NCBI GenBank assembly: GCA_020025875.1
Contig: JAHHRI010000006.1
Span: 1-50,492 of the forward strand
DNA: 50,492 nt
Origin: Alphaproteobacteria bacterium
GTDB taxonomy: Bacteria > Pseudomonadota > Alphaproteobacteria > RF32 > CAG-239
Direction of reading: 5' to 3'
Shown: positions 1 through 7,354 of the stretch, one piece after another
Numbering within the stretch: position 1 is the stretch's first letter
How the letters are laid out: each line of letters starts with the position of its first letter
The notes under the pieces: generated by a model
The model's input: only the letters and a program-made list of their open reading frames with translations
Told to the model about the DNA's origin: nothing
The model's database searches: none
Made by a program: the position numbers and the translations under genes

Positions 1-56
1 GTCTGAACGGCGCCGAAAAGTCCGGCGGCAATCAACAAAATCCATATTTTTTTCAT
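1..56 (-). CDS. Exported protein, N-terminal fragment
   Basis: Only the first 18 codons lie in the window; the gene runs off the left edge. The reading begins MKKIWILLIAAGLFGAV, a positively charged start followed by a hydrophobic core, which is a typical Sec signal peptide. An AGGAG ribosome site (64-69) sits 8 bases upstream of the ATG at 56, so the start is well supported. Nothing can be said about the function. Confidence 0.7.
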   Translation of the reverse strand, partial: MKKIWILLIAAGLFGAVQ

Positions 57-166
57 CTTATTCTCCTAAAGTTATCGGTTTGATATATATCTTTTACTCC
101 AAAACCGCTGTTTTGGCAAAGAAATAATAAAATTGTTAAAAAAATCTCGTCGGGTCTATTTTTTTG

Positions 167-194
167 TTGCTTTTTAATATCGGTAGAATATATA
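167..194 (+). promoter_or_regulatory. Candidate promoter of tRNA-Gly
   Basis: TTGCTT (167-172) is followed after 16 bases by TATATA (189-194), about 15 bases before the tRNA. The surroundings are AT-rich, so chance matches are possible. Confidence 0.4.
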
Positions 195-209
195 TAAAAG
201 ATATCTTCT

Positions 210-283
210 GCGGGTATAATTCAATGGTAGAATGAGAGCTTCCCAAGCTTTTAATGCGGGTTCGATTCCCGTTACCCGCTCCA
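210..283 (+). tRNA. tRNA-Gly (anticodon CCC)
   Basis: A complete 74-base cloverleaf with encoded CCA (281-283). The acceptor arms GCGGGTA and TACCCGC pair fully. The T arm is GCGGG-TTCGATT-CCCGT. The anticodon loop TTCCCAA (240-246) places CCC at 242-244, which reads GGG glycine codons. Confidence 0.93.
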
Positions 284-386
284 CTCTTGCATATGACAGA
301 AACGAAAAACCAAGCCCTTAAAGGGCGGTGGCAAAGAGCCTTTTATGTTGTTGACATTATCTCGGTGTCGTTATAATCTGCTTTTC

Positions 387-674
387 ATGAAAAAACGTAT
401 CTACATACTTGCTGTCGCGGCGTTTTTGGCGGTTCAGTTTTGTTCCTTAAATCATCTCTATGATTCGGAACATTTTTTGACGCACGATTCCTCTTGTGAG
501 CAATGCCAATTTCTCGATCAATTCAGCAGCACCGATGTTCCCGCCGCCATTGTGCCGACGCAAGTTTCTTTCGTTTATCTGCCCATGCCGGAAACCGATA
601 TTCCTTCGCTCGGCAAAACGTGTTTTTCCGCCTATTTTGGGCAAGCTCCTCCGCACCTGATTTTAATGATGTGA
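387..674 (+). CDS. Small exported Cys/His protein (unknown)
   Basis: A 95-residue protein. The ATG at 387 is preferred over an in-frame upstream start because it gives a clean signal peptide, MKKRIYILAVAAFLAVQF. The mature part contains a histidine/cysteine patch, HDSSCEQCQF, and ends with APPHL. This layout (signal peptide, His and CxxC patch, short Pro-rich end) is seen in small periplasmic families such as DUF2946 found beside metal-handling genes; I cannot assign the family with certainty. The stop is 37 bases before the synthase/rhodanese gene, so it may be the first gene of that operon. Metal or thiol binding is inference. Confidence 0.65.
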   Translation: MKKRIYILAVAAFLAVQFCSLNHLYDSEHFLTHDSSCEQCQFLDQFSSTDVPAAIVPTQVSFVYLPMPETDIPSLGKTCFSAYFGQAPPHLILMM

Positions 675-710
675 AACTTTGTCGTATTAATTTTAAAATC
701 AGAAGGAAAT

Positions 711-2147
711 ATGAACCATTTAAATGTTTACAGCGGTTCTGCCGCCATCAATGATTTTCTCAATCCGGAAAATCATTTGACTCCTCTTGTTGAATTGCCC
801 TTATCGCTTAATCCGTTTTTGGCAGAGGGAATTCATATTTATGTCAAAATGCAGACTTTTCTGCCTTTGATGAACGTTAAATCTATCCCCGCATATCAAA
901 TGTTAAAAAATGATCGTTGTCCGGCGCGGCGGCTGGTAGAGTCGTCTTCCGGCAATATGGCTTTTTCATTAGCCGTCTTAAGCCGTTGTTTCGGTTATGA
1001 AAAAACAAGAGCGATCGTTTCGCACGAAACCAACCGAGAAAAGCTGCAAATGCTTCTGCTTGCCGGTGCGGAAACTTGGGTCAATAAAGAACCCATCTGC
1101 CCCAACCCACACTCGGCGGAAAGCGGCATTCGCATTGCCGAAAAAATGTCTCGCAAACGGGGGTGGAAAAACCTCAATCAATATGCCAACCCATCCAATC
1201 CTGATGGGCATTACGAATTGTGCGGACGGCAAATTCTCAAACAAACGAACAATGATATCCGTGTTTTTTGCACTTCTCTCGGCACAACGGGCAGTATGTG
1301 CGGCATTGCCAAACAGCTGAAAGACAAAGCCGAGGTTTTGTGTATAGGCGTGGTCAGAAAACCCAATAATCCGGTCCCCGGTCCGCGCACCTTAAATTTG
1401 TTGAAAATGATAGATTTTGACTGGCAACAACTGACTGACGAAGTTGTTGAAGAAGGAACGGTACACGCCTATACTCAAAGTATGTTATTGTGTCGTGCGG
1501 GTATTCTTGCCGGACCAAGCACCGGACTTTCGCTTGCCGGATTGTTGAAATATCTGCGGAAAGAAAAGTTGAAAAACGACTTTGCCGATCTGAAAAAAGA
1601 GCGCGCCGAAATAAATTGCGTGATATTGGCTTGTGATTTGCCTTTTTTGTATCTGGACGAATATTTTAAATATCTTCCGCGCAAATGTTTTCCGAAAATT
1701 TTTCATCAGGAGCTTTTATCCGTCTCTCTCGATTTTCAAACACACCATCAACAACAGACGGAAATTTCCGCCTCGTCGGTCATGAAGCTTGTTTTTGGTT
1801 GCAGCGCTGCCCGTTTGTGGAAGCAGATCAACCGACAAGAAAAAACACAAATCAATGAAAATGTCGTCGTTATTGATATCCGCGGTCAAAACCTATATGC
1901 CGGCGGGCATATACCGTCCGACATCAATATTGATGAAAATAGGCTGCTCAAAATGATAGACGATCGCTCGGAACAAATGCAGGACAAGCAGATTGTTCTG
2001 GTTTGTGACTATGGCGAAAAGTCATACTTTTATGCTAAGATATTGCAAGACAAAGGATATAACTGCCGATCATTGCGAGGCGGCTTTGCCCGTTGGTCAG
2101 AGCTCAATTATCCCCGTGTTTCCGCAACCTGTACCCTAAGGAGATAA
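711..2147 (+). CDS. Cysteine-synthase-like / rhodanese fusion protein
   Basis: A 478-residue two-domain cytoplasmic protein. Residues about 20-320 are a fold-type II PLP enzyme of the cysteine synthase/cystathionine beta-synthase family. The expected PLP lysine is K57 (in NVKS), the substrate loop is SSSGN (78-82), the phosphate-binding turn is GTTGS (191-195) and the conserved GILAGPSTG is at 264-272. Residues about 375-470 are a rhodanese domain with VVVIDIRG, GHIPSDIN and the active-site loop CDYGEKS carrying C432. The substrate loop differs from the PTSGNTG of true O-acetylserine sulfhydrylases, so the beta-replacement substrate is uncertain. Such a fusion could release sulfur or selenium from an amino acid and pass it as persulfide to C432; that is inference. 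A ribosome site AGAAGGAAAT precedes the ATG. The permease gene follows after 4 bases, so the two are co-transcribed. Confidence 0.85.
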   Translation: MNHLNVYSGSAAINDFLNPENHLTPLVELPLSLNPFLAEGIHIYVKMQTFLPLMNVKSIPAYQMLKNDRCPARRLVESSSGNMAFSLAVLSRCFGYEKTRAIVSHETNREKLQMLLLAGAETWVNKEPICPNPHSAESGIRIAEKMSRKRGWKNLNQYANPSNPDGHYELCGRQILKQTNNDIRVFCTSLGTTGSMCGIAKQLKDKAEVLCIGVVRKPNNPVPGPRTLNLLKMIDFDWQQLTDEVVEEGTVHAYTQSMLLCRAGILAGPSTGLSLAGLLKYLRKEKLKNDFADLKKERAEINCVILACDLPFLYLDEYFKYLPRKCFPKIFHQELLSVSLDFQTHHQQQTEISASSVMKLVFGCSAARLWKQINRQEKTQINENVVVIDIRGQNLYAGGHIPSDINIDENRLLKMIDDRSEQMQDKQIVLVCDYGEKSYFYAKILQDKGYNCRSLRGGFARWSELNYPRVSATCTLRR

Positions 2148-2151
2148 GCCG

Positions 2152-3045
2152 ATGGATATTGTTTACTCATTTTTTGCGGAAACGCTCAAAATTTTAGCTC
2201 TGATCTATACCGCCACATTTGCGGTCGGTCTTTTACAAGACGTGTTCAGCCCTGAGAAAATAAGAGATTACATCAAAGGAAAAAGTGTGTGGGTGGGATA
2301 TATGGCGGCAATTGGCATGGGAATTTTTACCCCCTTTTGCTCTTGTTCGTCCATACCGGTTTTTCTCGGTTTTTTGTCGGCAGGTATACCGTTTGGCATT
2401 TCCGCCGCTTTTTTGATCAGTTCGCCGCTTATCAGCGAAACCGCGCTGATTCTTTTGCCTTCCGTCCCGCATCACGGGGGCTGGCTGACGGTTGTTTATA
2501 TTTTGAGTGGCACGCTGACGGCTTTAAGCGGCGGCTATCTGGCAGATCGTTTTAAGCTGGAAAGCAACATCATTTTCAAATTTCCCGAAAGAAAGCCGAT
2601 TTCCAGAAAACAACAGGCGGAAGCGGCAAAAATCGGCGAACGTGTCTTGTCTGCCAATTTATTTGCCTATTCTACGCTAAAAAGCATTTTTCCTTATGTG
2701 CTGATAAGCTTGGCGGCAGGATTTGCCTTTCAGCAATATTTTTCAACAAGACCGATTATGCAGCTGTATCTGCAAGGGCAAAAATGGTGGGAGGTTCCCG
2801 CGGCGGTTGTTTTGGGAATTCCCTTTTATGCCAACCACGGCGCATTAATGCCGTTTATCGACTCTATTTTGGAACAAGGTGTTGCCCCCGGTACCGGAAT
2901 GGCGCTGCTGATGAGCGCCACCGCCATTTCCCTTCCGGAAATGATTTTGCTCAAAAAAATCATCAACCTGAAATTGCTCGTCTTGTTTGTCTTGTGGTTA
3001 ATCCTGTTTTTTGTTTTAACCGGATATTTGCTCAACATTTTATAA
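2152..3045 (+). CDS. ArsP/UPF0718-type permease
   Basis: A 297-residue integral inner-membrane protein with about eight hydrophobic segments and the family signature TPFCSCS (residues 60-66), plus a second half with GIPFYANHGALMP. This signature belongs to the DUF318/UPF0718 permeases; characterised relatives (ArsP) export trivalent organoarsenicals through the paired cysteines, here C63 and C65. The ribosome site TAAGGAG overlaps the end of the fusion gene. Genes for small redox-active thioredoxins commonly sit beside these permeases, as here. The substrate in this organism is unknown: organoarsenic, or a sulfur or selenium compound made by the upstream enzyme, are both possible. Confidence 0.85.
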   Translation: MDIVYSFFAETLKILALIYTATFAVGLLQDVFSPEKIRDYIKGKSVWVGYMAAIGMGIFTPFCSCSSIPVFLGFLSAGIPFGISAAFLISSPLISETALILLPSVPHHGGWLTVVYILSGTLTALSGGYLADRFKLESNIIFKFPERKPISRKQQAEAAKIGERVLSANLFAYSTLKSIFPYVLISLAAGFAFQQYFSTRPIMQLYLQGQKWWEVPAAVVLGIPFYANHGALMPFIDSILEQGVAPGTGMALLMSATAISLPEMILLKKIINLKLLVLFVLWLILFFVLTGYLLNIL

Positions 3046-3059
3046 AAAAGGAGAAATTG

Positions 3060-3296
3060 ATGAAACATATTGAAGTTCTCGGCTCTTGCAGCTGCTGTTG
3101 CGGAAAAACCGAAAAAAAAATAAAGGCCGCCATAGAACGTATGCATCTGGAAGCCGTTGTCGTTTGGCAAAAAGATCTGGCGGCTACCGCACAATACAAC
3201 ATTATGAAAACACCTGCCGTTATTATTGACGGCACTATCGTACATGAAGGAGGCATACCAAGCGACGAACAAATCGCCTCATGGCTGGCAGAATAA
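3060..3296 (+). CDS. Mini-thioredoxin (Thioredoxin_3 / redox-active disulfide protein 2 type)
   Basis: A 78-residue protein with a thioredoxin-like layout: an N-terminal strand MKHIEVLGS, a cysteine cluster CSCCCGKTEKK (C10, C12, C13, C14), a helix, and the cis-proline region KTPAVIIDG. Length and pattern match the redox-active disulfide protein 2 family, whose members usually have CPKC or CAKC; four cysteines in five residues is unusual. A strong ribosome site AAGGAG lies 7 bases before the ATG at 3060, which fixes the start over a longer out-of-context reading. It probably shuttles thiol electrons or a soft metal or metalloid for the permease encoded 14 bases upstream. Confidence 0.85.
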   Translation: MKHIEVLGSCSCCCGKTEKKIKAAIERMHLEAVVVWQKDLAATAQYNIMKTPAVIIDGTIVHEGGIPSDEQIASWLAE

Positions 3297-3368
3297 GCGA
3301 TAATCATGATTGATTTTTGCCAAAAAATAAGCTAAAATGTCGGCAGTTCCATTGATGAGGAAATGCCG

Positions 3369-4154
3369 ATGAATCTTAAAGAAAAACTCAGCCACAAATG
3401 GCGGCAGATGGCATTGATTGCAAGCGTTGCTCTGCTTTCGTCATCTGCGTTGCAAGCGCAAAACCTAACCGAACAGAAGCGAAAAGATACCTCAAAAGCC
3501 TATTTCAGCCCCAAAGAACTCGCCTCTGCTTTATCTGTCATCAACTCTGACGACAAACAAACGGAGGCGTTTTTGGAGGCATATTTGCAAAAAGTGGATT
3601 CACAGGGAAAAATTTCGCCAAACGATCTGTTTCAGGTTTTTAAAGAATCGGGAATACAGAAAACAGATGCCGTCAAATTTTCAAAATTTTTATTATCTCT
3701 GCAACAACAACATTCCGGTCACGGCTACAACTTCGGTGCTTATCAACTCAATTTTGCCATTGATGACAACGGTCATATTACCAAGCTGCATTTCAACGGT
3801 GAAAATAAAATCAGCTCCCGCGATATTGATGAAGTGCATCTGGCAAGATGCCGACACCGCGAACTGGCAACAGATGATCCCAAAGAACGTTTCCAAGCCT
3901 CTCAGTTCCTAACCAAAATGCTCGTCCGAGATGTGATTCTCGAAAGACAAAAAGGAGATAAGAAGGTTCAAAACGGGGAGAAATTTTTGCAAAACTTTGA
4001 GCAAGAATTGCGCCAAAACGGTTTGCAGATCGGACAAGACGGAAAATTGCACGGCGTTAAAGAAAGCGCAGATAAGCCGCTCTTGACAACAAAAGATCTG
4101 TACGGTCGCTATGTGCTCAAACAACGGCAGGAGATGAAAAAGTTTTACGAATAA
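3369..4154 (+). CDS. Exported protein of unknown function
   Basis: A 261-residue protein with a signal peptide ending in ALQA/QN at about residue 31. The ATG at 3369 is preferred to the one at 3363 because the GAGGAA ribosome site (3357-3362) is then 6 bases away. The mature part is charged, mostly helical, and has no transmembrane segment. Two stretches, VDSQGKISPNDLF and IDDNGHITKLHF, look like degenerate EF-hand loops (DxxGxI), but each lacks at least one calcium ligand, so calcium binding is only a suggestion. I do not recognise a family. It is 72 bases downstream of the thioredoxin gene and may have its own promoter. Confidence 0.7.
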   Translation: MNLKEKLSHKWRQMALIASVALLSSSALQAQNLTEQKRKDTSKAYFSPKELASALSVINSDDKQTEAFLEAYLQKVDSQGKISPNDLFQVFKESGIQKTDAVKFSKFLLSLQQQHSGHGYNFGAYQLNFAIDDNGHITKLHFNGENKISSRDIDEVHLARCRHRELATDDPKERFQASQFLTKMLVRDVILERQKGDKKVQNGEKFLQNFEQELRQNGLQIGQDGKLHGVKESADKPLLTTKDLYGRYVLKQRQEMKKFYE

Positions 4155-4231
4155 AAGATTTGCACTTGCCAAAAGGGGTTGATCGTGTTAAAAAAAATCT
4201 CCTTAAATAATTATTCTAAATTTTTTCTGAA

Positions 4232-4399
4232 ATGAAGTATTTAAAAGTCTACGAACAACTGGAACTTCTCAAAAACAAGCAATTTGACAAATTGATTGCT
4301 TATGCCAAAGAGCACAACCTCAACCAAAGAGTCGTTCAGGCTATGCTCACACAACTCAAGGAATTGACGGAAAAAGAATCGACTGCCTCCATTCATTGA
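4232..4399 (+). CDS. Small helical protein (unknown)
   Basis: A 55-codon reading frame, MKYLKVYEQLELLKNKQ to the stop at 4399, rich in Lys, Leu and Glu and predicted to be two helices. It fills the space between the exported-protein gene and a rho-independent terminator on the same strand, which supports it being expressed. The ribosome site is weak (TCTGAA only). Function unknown. Confidence 0.5.
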   Translation: MKYLKVYEQLELLKNKQFDKLIAYAKEHNLNQRVVQAMLTQLKELTEKESTASIH

Positions 4400-4412
4400 T
4401 GAACTGTTTGGT

Positions 4413-4458
4413 AAAAACCGCTTTTTTTGCAATAAGCAAAAAAGCGGTTTTTTATTTT
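4413..4458 (+). terminator. Rho-independent terminator
   Basis: The arms AAAACCGCTTTTTTTGC and GCAAAAAAGCGGTTTT pair around a short loop and are followed by TTATTTT. It ends the plus-strand unit of the exported and small helical proteins. Confidence 0.75.
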
Positions 4459-4501
4459 GTGATAAGCTCCAAGAAACCTCAAGCCCTCACAGCCGGCTGC
4501 T

Positions 4502-4543
4502 AAAAAAAACGGAGAAGCGTATTTTAAAGCGCATTCTCCGTTT
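4502..4543 (-). terminator. Rho-independent terminator of the atp operon
   Basis: Read on the minus strand, AAACGGAGAA-TGCGC pairs with GCGT-TTCTCCGTTT, followed by a run of T. It lies about 45 bases beyond the atpC stop. Confidence 0.85.
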
Positions 4544-4585
4544 AACAAGCCTGTCTGTTTCCCATGCAGCCGAACAGCCGCTACA

Positions 4586-4963
4586 TTATTTGTCAGGGAA
4601 AGCGGTTAAATCATCGACAATTATTTGGTAAAAGAGCGTATTTTCTTCTCCTTTGATCTCTTGCAAGCGGTTGGAGGCCTCTTGCAGCGATATTTCCTTG
4701 GCGGACAGTGCCTTTTCCACGGAAACCGTGCAGACATTATCGACAATCTGCGCCACGCCGCCGCCAATGTAAATTTTTTCTTCCGCCACACCGGCCTCGT
4801 TCAGCAACTGCACAATCCCCGGCTCCAGTCGTACCATACTAGGTGCGCGCCCGTCAATGACGGTTAAATTGTCAGGATACCCCGGCAGTATAATCCCGAA
4901 ATAATTTCCGCTTTTGACTATTTTATCGGGTTTTGCCAATATCAATTTGACTTTTTCTGTCAT
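4586..4963 (-). CDS. atpC: F1 ATP synthase epsilon subunit
   Basis: A 125-residue protein and the last gene of the F1 operon. The N-terminal beta-sandwich carries the typical epsilon pattern YPDNLTVIDGRAPSMVRLEPG and GGGVAQIVDN; a short helical tail follows (EASNRLQEIKGE). Epsilon forms the central stalk with gamma and regulates ATP hydrolysis. The start at 4963 (MTEKVKL) is chosen because of the GAAAGGG ribosome site; a longer frame would overlap the atpD stop. It is somewhat shorter than the usual 130-140 residues, and the C-terminal helical hairpin is reduced, as in many alphaproteobacteria. Confidence 0.93.
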   Translation of the reverse strand: MTEKVKLILAKPDKIVKSGNYFGIILPGYPDNLTVIDGRAPSMVRLEPGIVQLLNEAGVAEEKIYIGGGVAQIVDNVCTVSVEKALSAKEISLQEASNRLQEIKGEENTLFYQIIVDDLTAFPDK

Positions 4964-4976
4964 GGGTTTTCCCTTT

Positions 4977-6413
4977 CTATGCACCGCCTTTTTTCATCTT
5001 TTCCGCTTTTTCCAAAGCCTGTTCGATCGTGCCGACCATATAAAAAGCCTGTTCGGGAATGTCATCGTGCTTACCTTCGAGAATTTCCTTAAAGCCTTTA
5101 ATGGTGTCTTCCAGCTTCACAAATTCGCCTTTGGTGCCGGTAAACACCTCCGCAACAAAGAACGGTTGTGACAAAAAGCGTTGGATTTTGCGGGCGCGGG
5201 AAACCGTCAGCCGATCTTCATCGGAAAGTTCATCCATCCCCAAGATGGCGATAATATCTTGCAGAGATTTGTATTTTTGCAAAATTTCCTGCACACCGCG
5301 GGCAACTCGGTAGTGTTCGTCACCAACGATTGACGGCGACAAAACACGACTTGTCGAATCGAGGGGATCGACCGCCGGATAAATACCCAGTTCCGAAATG
5401 CTGCGACTAAGTACGGTTGTGGCATCGAGGTGGGCAAAAGTGGTTGCCGGCGCCGGATCGGTCAAATCGTCGGCAGGTACATACACGGCCTGCACCGAGG
5501 TAATTGATCCGTTTTTGGTTGAGGTGATGCGTTCTTGCATGGCGCCCATATCGGTTCCCAAAGTCGGCTGATAGCCAACGGCAGAGGGAATGCGTCCGAG
5601 CAGCGCGGATATTTCCGATCCCGCTTGTGTAAAACGGAAAATGTTATCAACAAAAAACAACACATCTTGGTGTTCCACATCGCGGAAATATTCGGCTTCC
5701 GTCAAACCACTGAGGGCGACTCGGGCACGTGCTCCCGGCGGTTCGTTCATCTGTCCGTAAACAAGGACGGTTTTAGAATTTCCGCCGTCAATGTCAATAA
5801 CTCCGGATTGAATCATTTCGTTGTAAAGGTCGTTGCCTTCGCGAGTGCGTTCACCAACTCCGGCAAAAACGGAATAGCCGCCGTGTCCTTTGGCTATGTT
5901 ATTGATCAGTTCCATAATCAAAACCGTTTTACCAACTCCGGCACCTCCGAAAAGACCGATTTTTCCTCCTTTGGCATAGGGTTCCAGCAAGTCAATCACT
6001 TTGATGCCAGTGGTCAAAATTTCCGTTTCCGTCGACTGCTCCGTAAAAGACGGCGCCTTACGGTGGATGGAAAAATAGTCTTTGGCTTCAATTTTGCCGC
6101 GACCGTCCACCGGTTCGCCCGTCACATTGATAATACGCCCAAGCAGCCCCGGTCCGACAGGCACTTCTATCGGTTTATGAGTGTTTTGCACCGGTTGCCC
6201 GCGTTTTAACCCATCGGTTGTGTCCATGGCAATGGTTCGCACCACTCCTTCGCCCAGTTGTTGTTCAACTTCAAGCACCAGCTTTTTGCCCTGATTGTCG
6301 CATTCCAGAGCCGTGTAGATGTTCGGTAGATCGTTCTGATCGTCAAATTTCACATCAACGACGGCGCCCATCACTTGAAAAATATATCCCGACTGTTCTT
6401 GTTTTCCGTTCAT
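4977..6413 (-). CDS. atpD: F1 ATP synthase beta subunit
   Basis: A 478-residue catalytic beta subunit. It has an N-terminal beta-barrel, the P-loop GGAGVGKT (about 156-163), the GERTREGNDLY catalytic glutamate region and the family signature PAVDPLDSTSR. Three copies alternate with alpha in the F1 head to make ATP from the proton gradient. It starts 21 bases after the atpG stop and ends 13 bases before atpC, so it is clearly within the operon. Length is normal. Confidence 0.98.
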   Translation of the reverse strand: MNGKQEQSGYIFQVMGAVVDVKFDDQNDLPNIYTALECDNQGKKLVLEVEQQLGEGVVRTIAMDTTDGLKRGQPVQNTHKPIEVPVGPGLLGRIINVTGEPVDGRGKIEAKDYFSIHRKAPSFTEQSTETEILTTGIKVIDLLEPYAKGGKIGLFGGAGVGKTVLIMELINNIAKGHGGYSVFAGVGERTREGNDLYNEMIQSGVIDIDGGNSKTVLVYGQMNEPPGARARVALSGLTEAEYFRDVEHQDVLFFVDNIFRFTQAGSEISALLGRIPSAVGYQPTLGTDMGAMQERITSTKNGSITSVQAVYVPADDLTDPAPATTFAHLDATTVLSRSISELGIYPAVDPLDSTSRVLSPSIVGDEHYRVARGVQEILQKYKSLQDIIAILGMDELSDEDRLTVSRARKIQRFLSQPFFVAEVFTGTKGEFVKLEDTIKGFKEILEGKHDDIPEQAFYMVGTIEQALEKAEKMKKGGA

Positions 6414-6433
6414 CAGTTATTCGTCCTTCCTAT

Positions 6434-7345
6434 TCAGATGGCCTCGGCTCCGGCGATGATTTCGACCAGTTCCGTGGTAATTGCCGTTTGCCGCAAGCGG
6501 TTATACTTTAGCGTCAGACGGGCAATCATCTCACCTGCGTTACGGGTTGCGTTGTCCATTGAGGTCATGCGCGCCCCCTGCTCCGAGGCCTGAGAATTTA
6601 TCATAATATCAAAAACCGCTTCCTTAAACACCAGCGGCATCAGTTGGTTAAGCATCACTCCGCTTTCCGGCTCGCTTTCAAAAAAGGCGTTACCGTTCAT
6701 TTCATCGGGCAGTTCGTCCATCAACATCTCCGGCGTCAGCGGCAAAATCTGCCGGCTTTGAACCTCTCGATTCATTGCCGAACGAAAGTGACCGTAGACA
6801 ATTTCGCAGACGTCGATTTCCCGCGCCTCAAACATTGTCAACACCTCGCTTGCCAGAGCTTCTGCTTCTTCATAATCCACCCCTTGCTTGGCGACAGATT
6901 CCGCCGAACGAATGATTTCGTCTTGATAATGACGCTTGAGCATATTGTATCCACGGTTGCCGAGGGTGATTATTTTGACCTCTTTGCCTGCCGCTTTCAG
7001 CTCCTCCGTTCGGTTCATGGCCGCCCGCGCAATCATGGCATTGTAGCTGCCGCACAAACCGCGGTCGGAAGAAAGTATCACCAGAAGATATTTTTTGCTC
7101 TCGCCGTTGCCCGTACACAAAACCGGCAAGGCGGCGGGACGACTTTGATCTTTTTGTCGGCGGTGAATAATATTCCACAGGCGTCCGGCCGTCAGATAGA
7201 GGTTGTCTCGGTAGACGGCGCTTTTGTCAAGGACGTCCTGAGCGCGGCGCAAGCGGGAAGCGGCAACCATCTTCATCGCCGAAGTAATTTTTTCCGTCGA
7301 TTTGATTGCCTCTATCCTGCCGCGTAACTCTTTTAACCCTGCCAT
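6434..7345 (-). CDS. atpG: F1 ATP synthase gamma subunit
   Basis: A 303-residue rotor shaft. The N-terminal coiled-coil helix starts MAGLKELRGRIEAIKS and continues with ITSAMKMVAASRLRRAQ. The central Rossmann-like region contains LSSDRGLCGSYNAMIAR, and the C-terminal coiled coil contains EQGARMTSMDNATRNAGEM. All are hallmarks of the family. The length is slightly above the usual 290. It starts 9 bases after the atpA stop. Confidence 0.97.
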   Translation of the reverse strand: MAGLKELRGRIEAIKSTEKITSAMKMVAASRLRRAQDVLDKSAVYRDNLYLTAGRLWNIIHRRQKDQSRPAALPVLCTGNGESKKYLLVILSSDRGLCGSYNAMIARAAMNRTEELKAAGKEVKIITLGNRGYNMLKRHYQDEIIRSAESVAKQGVDYEEAEALASEVLTMFEAREIDVCEIVYGHFRSAMNREVQSRQILPLTPEMLMDELPDEMNGNAFFESEPESGVMLNQLMPLVFKEAVFDIMINSQASEQGARMTSMDNATRNAGEMIARLTLKYNRLRQTAITTELVEIIAGAEAI

Positions 7346-7354
7346 TTTGCTTCC

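Noticed and set aside
5535..6209. Long plus-strand ORF opposite atpD
   Set aside because: It is antisense to atpD, whose protein matches the beta subunit end to end; the frame is open because of codon bias.
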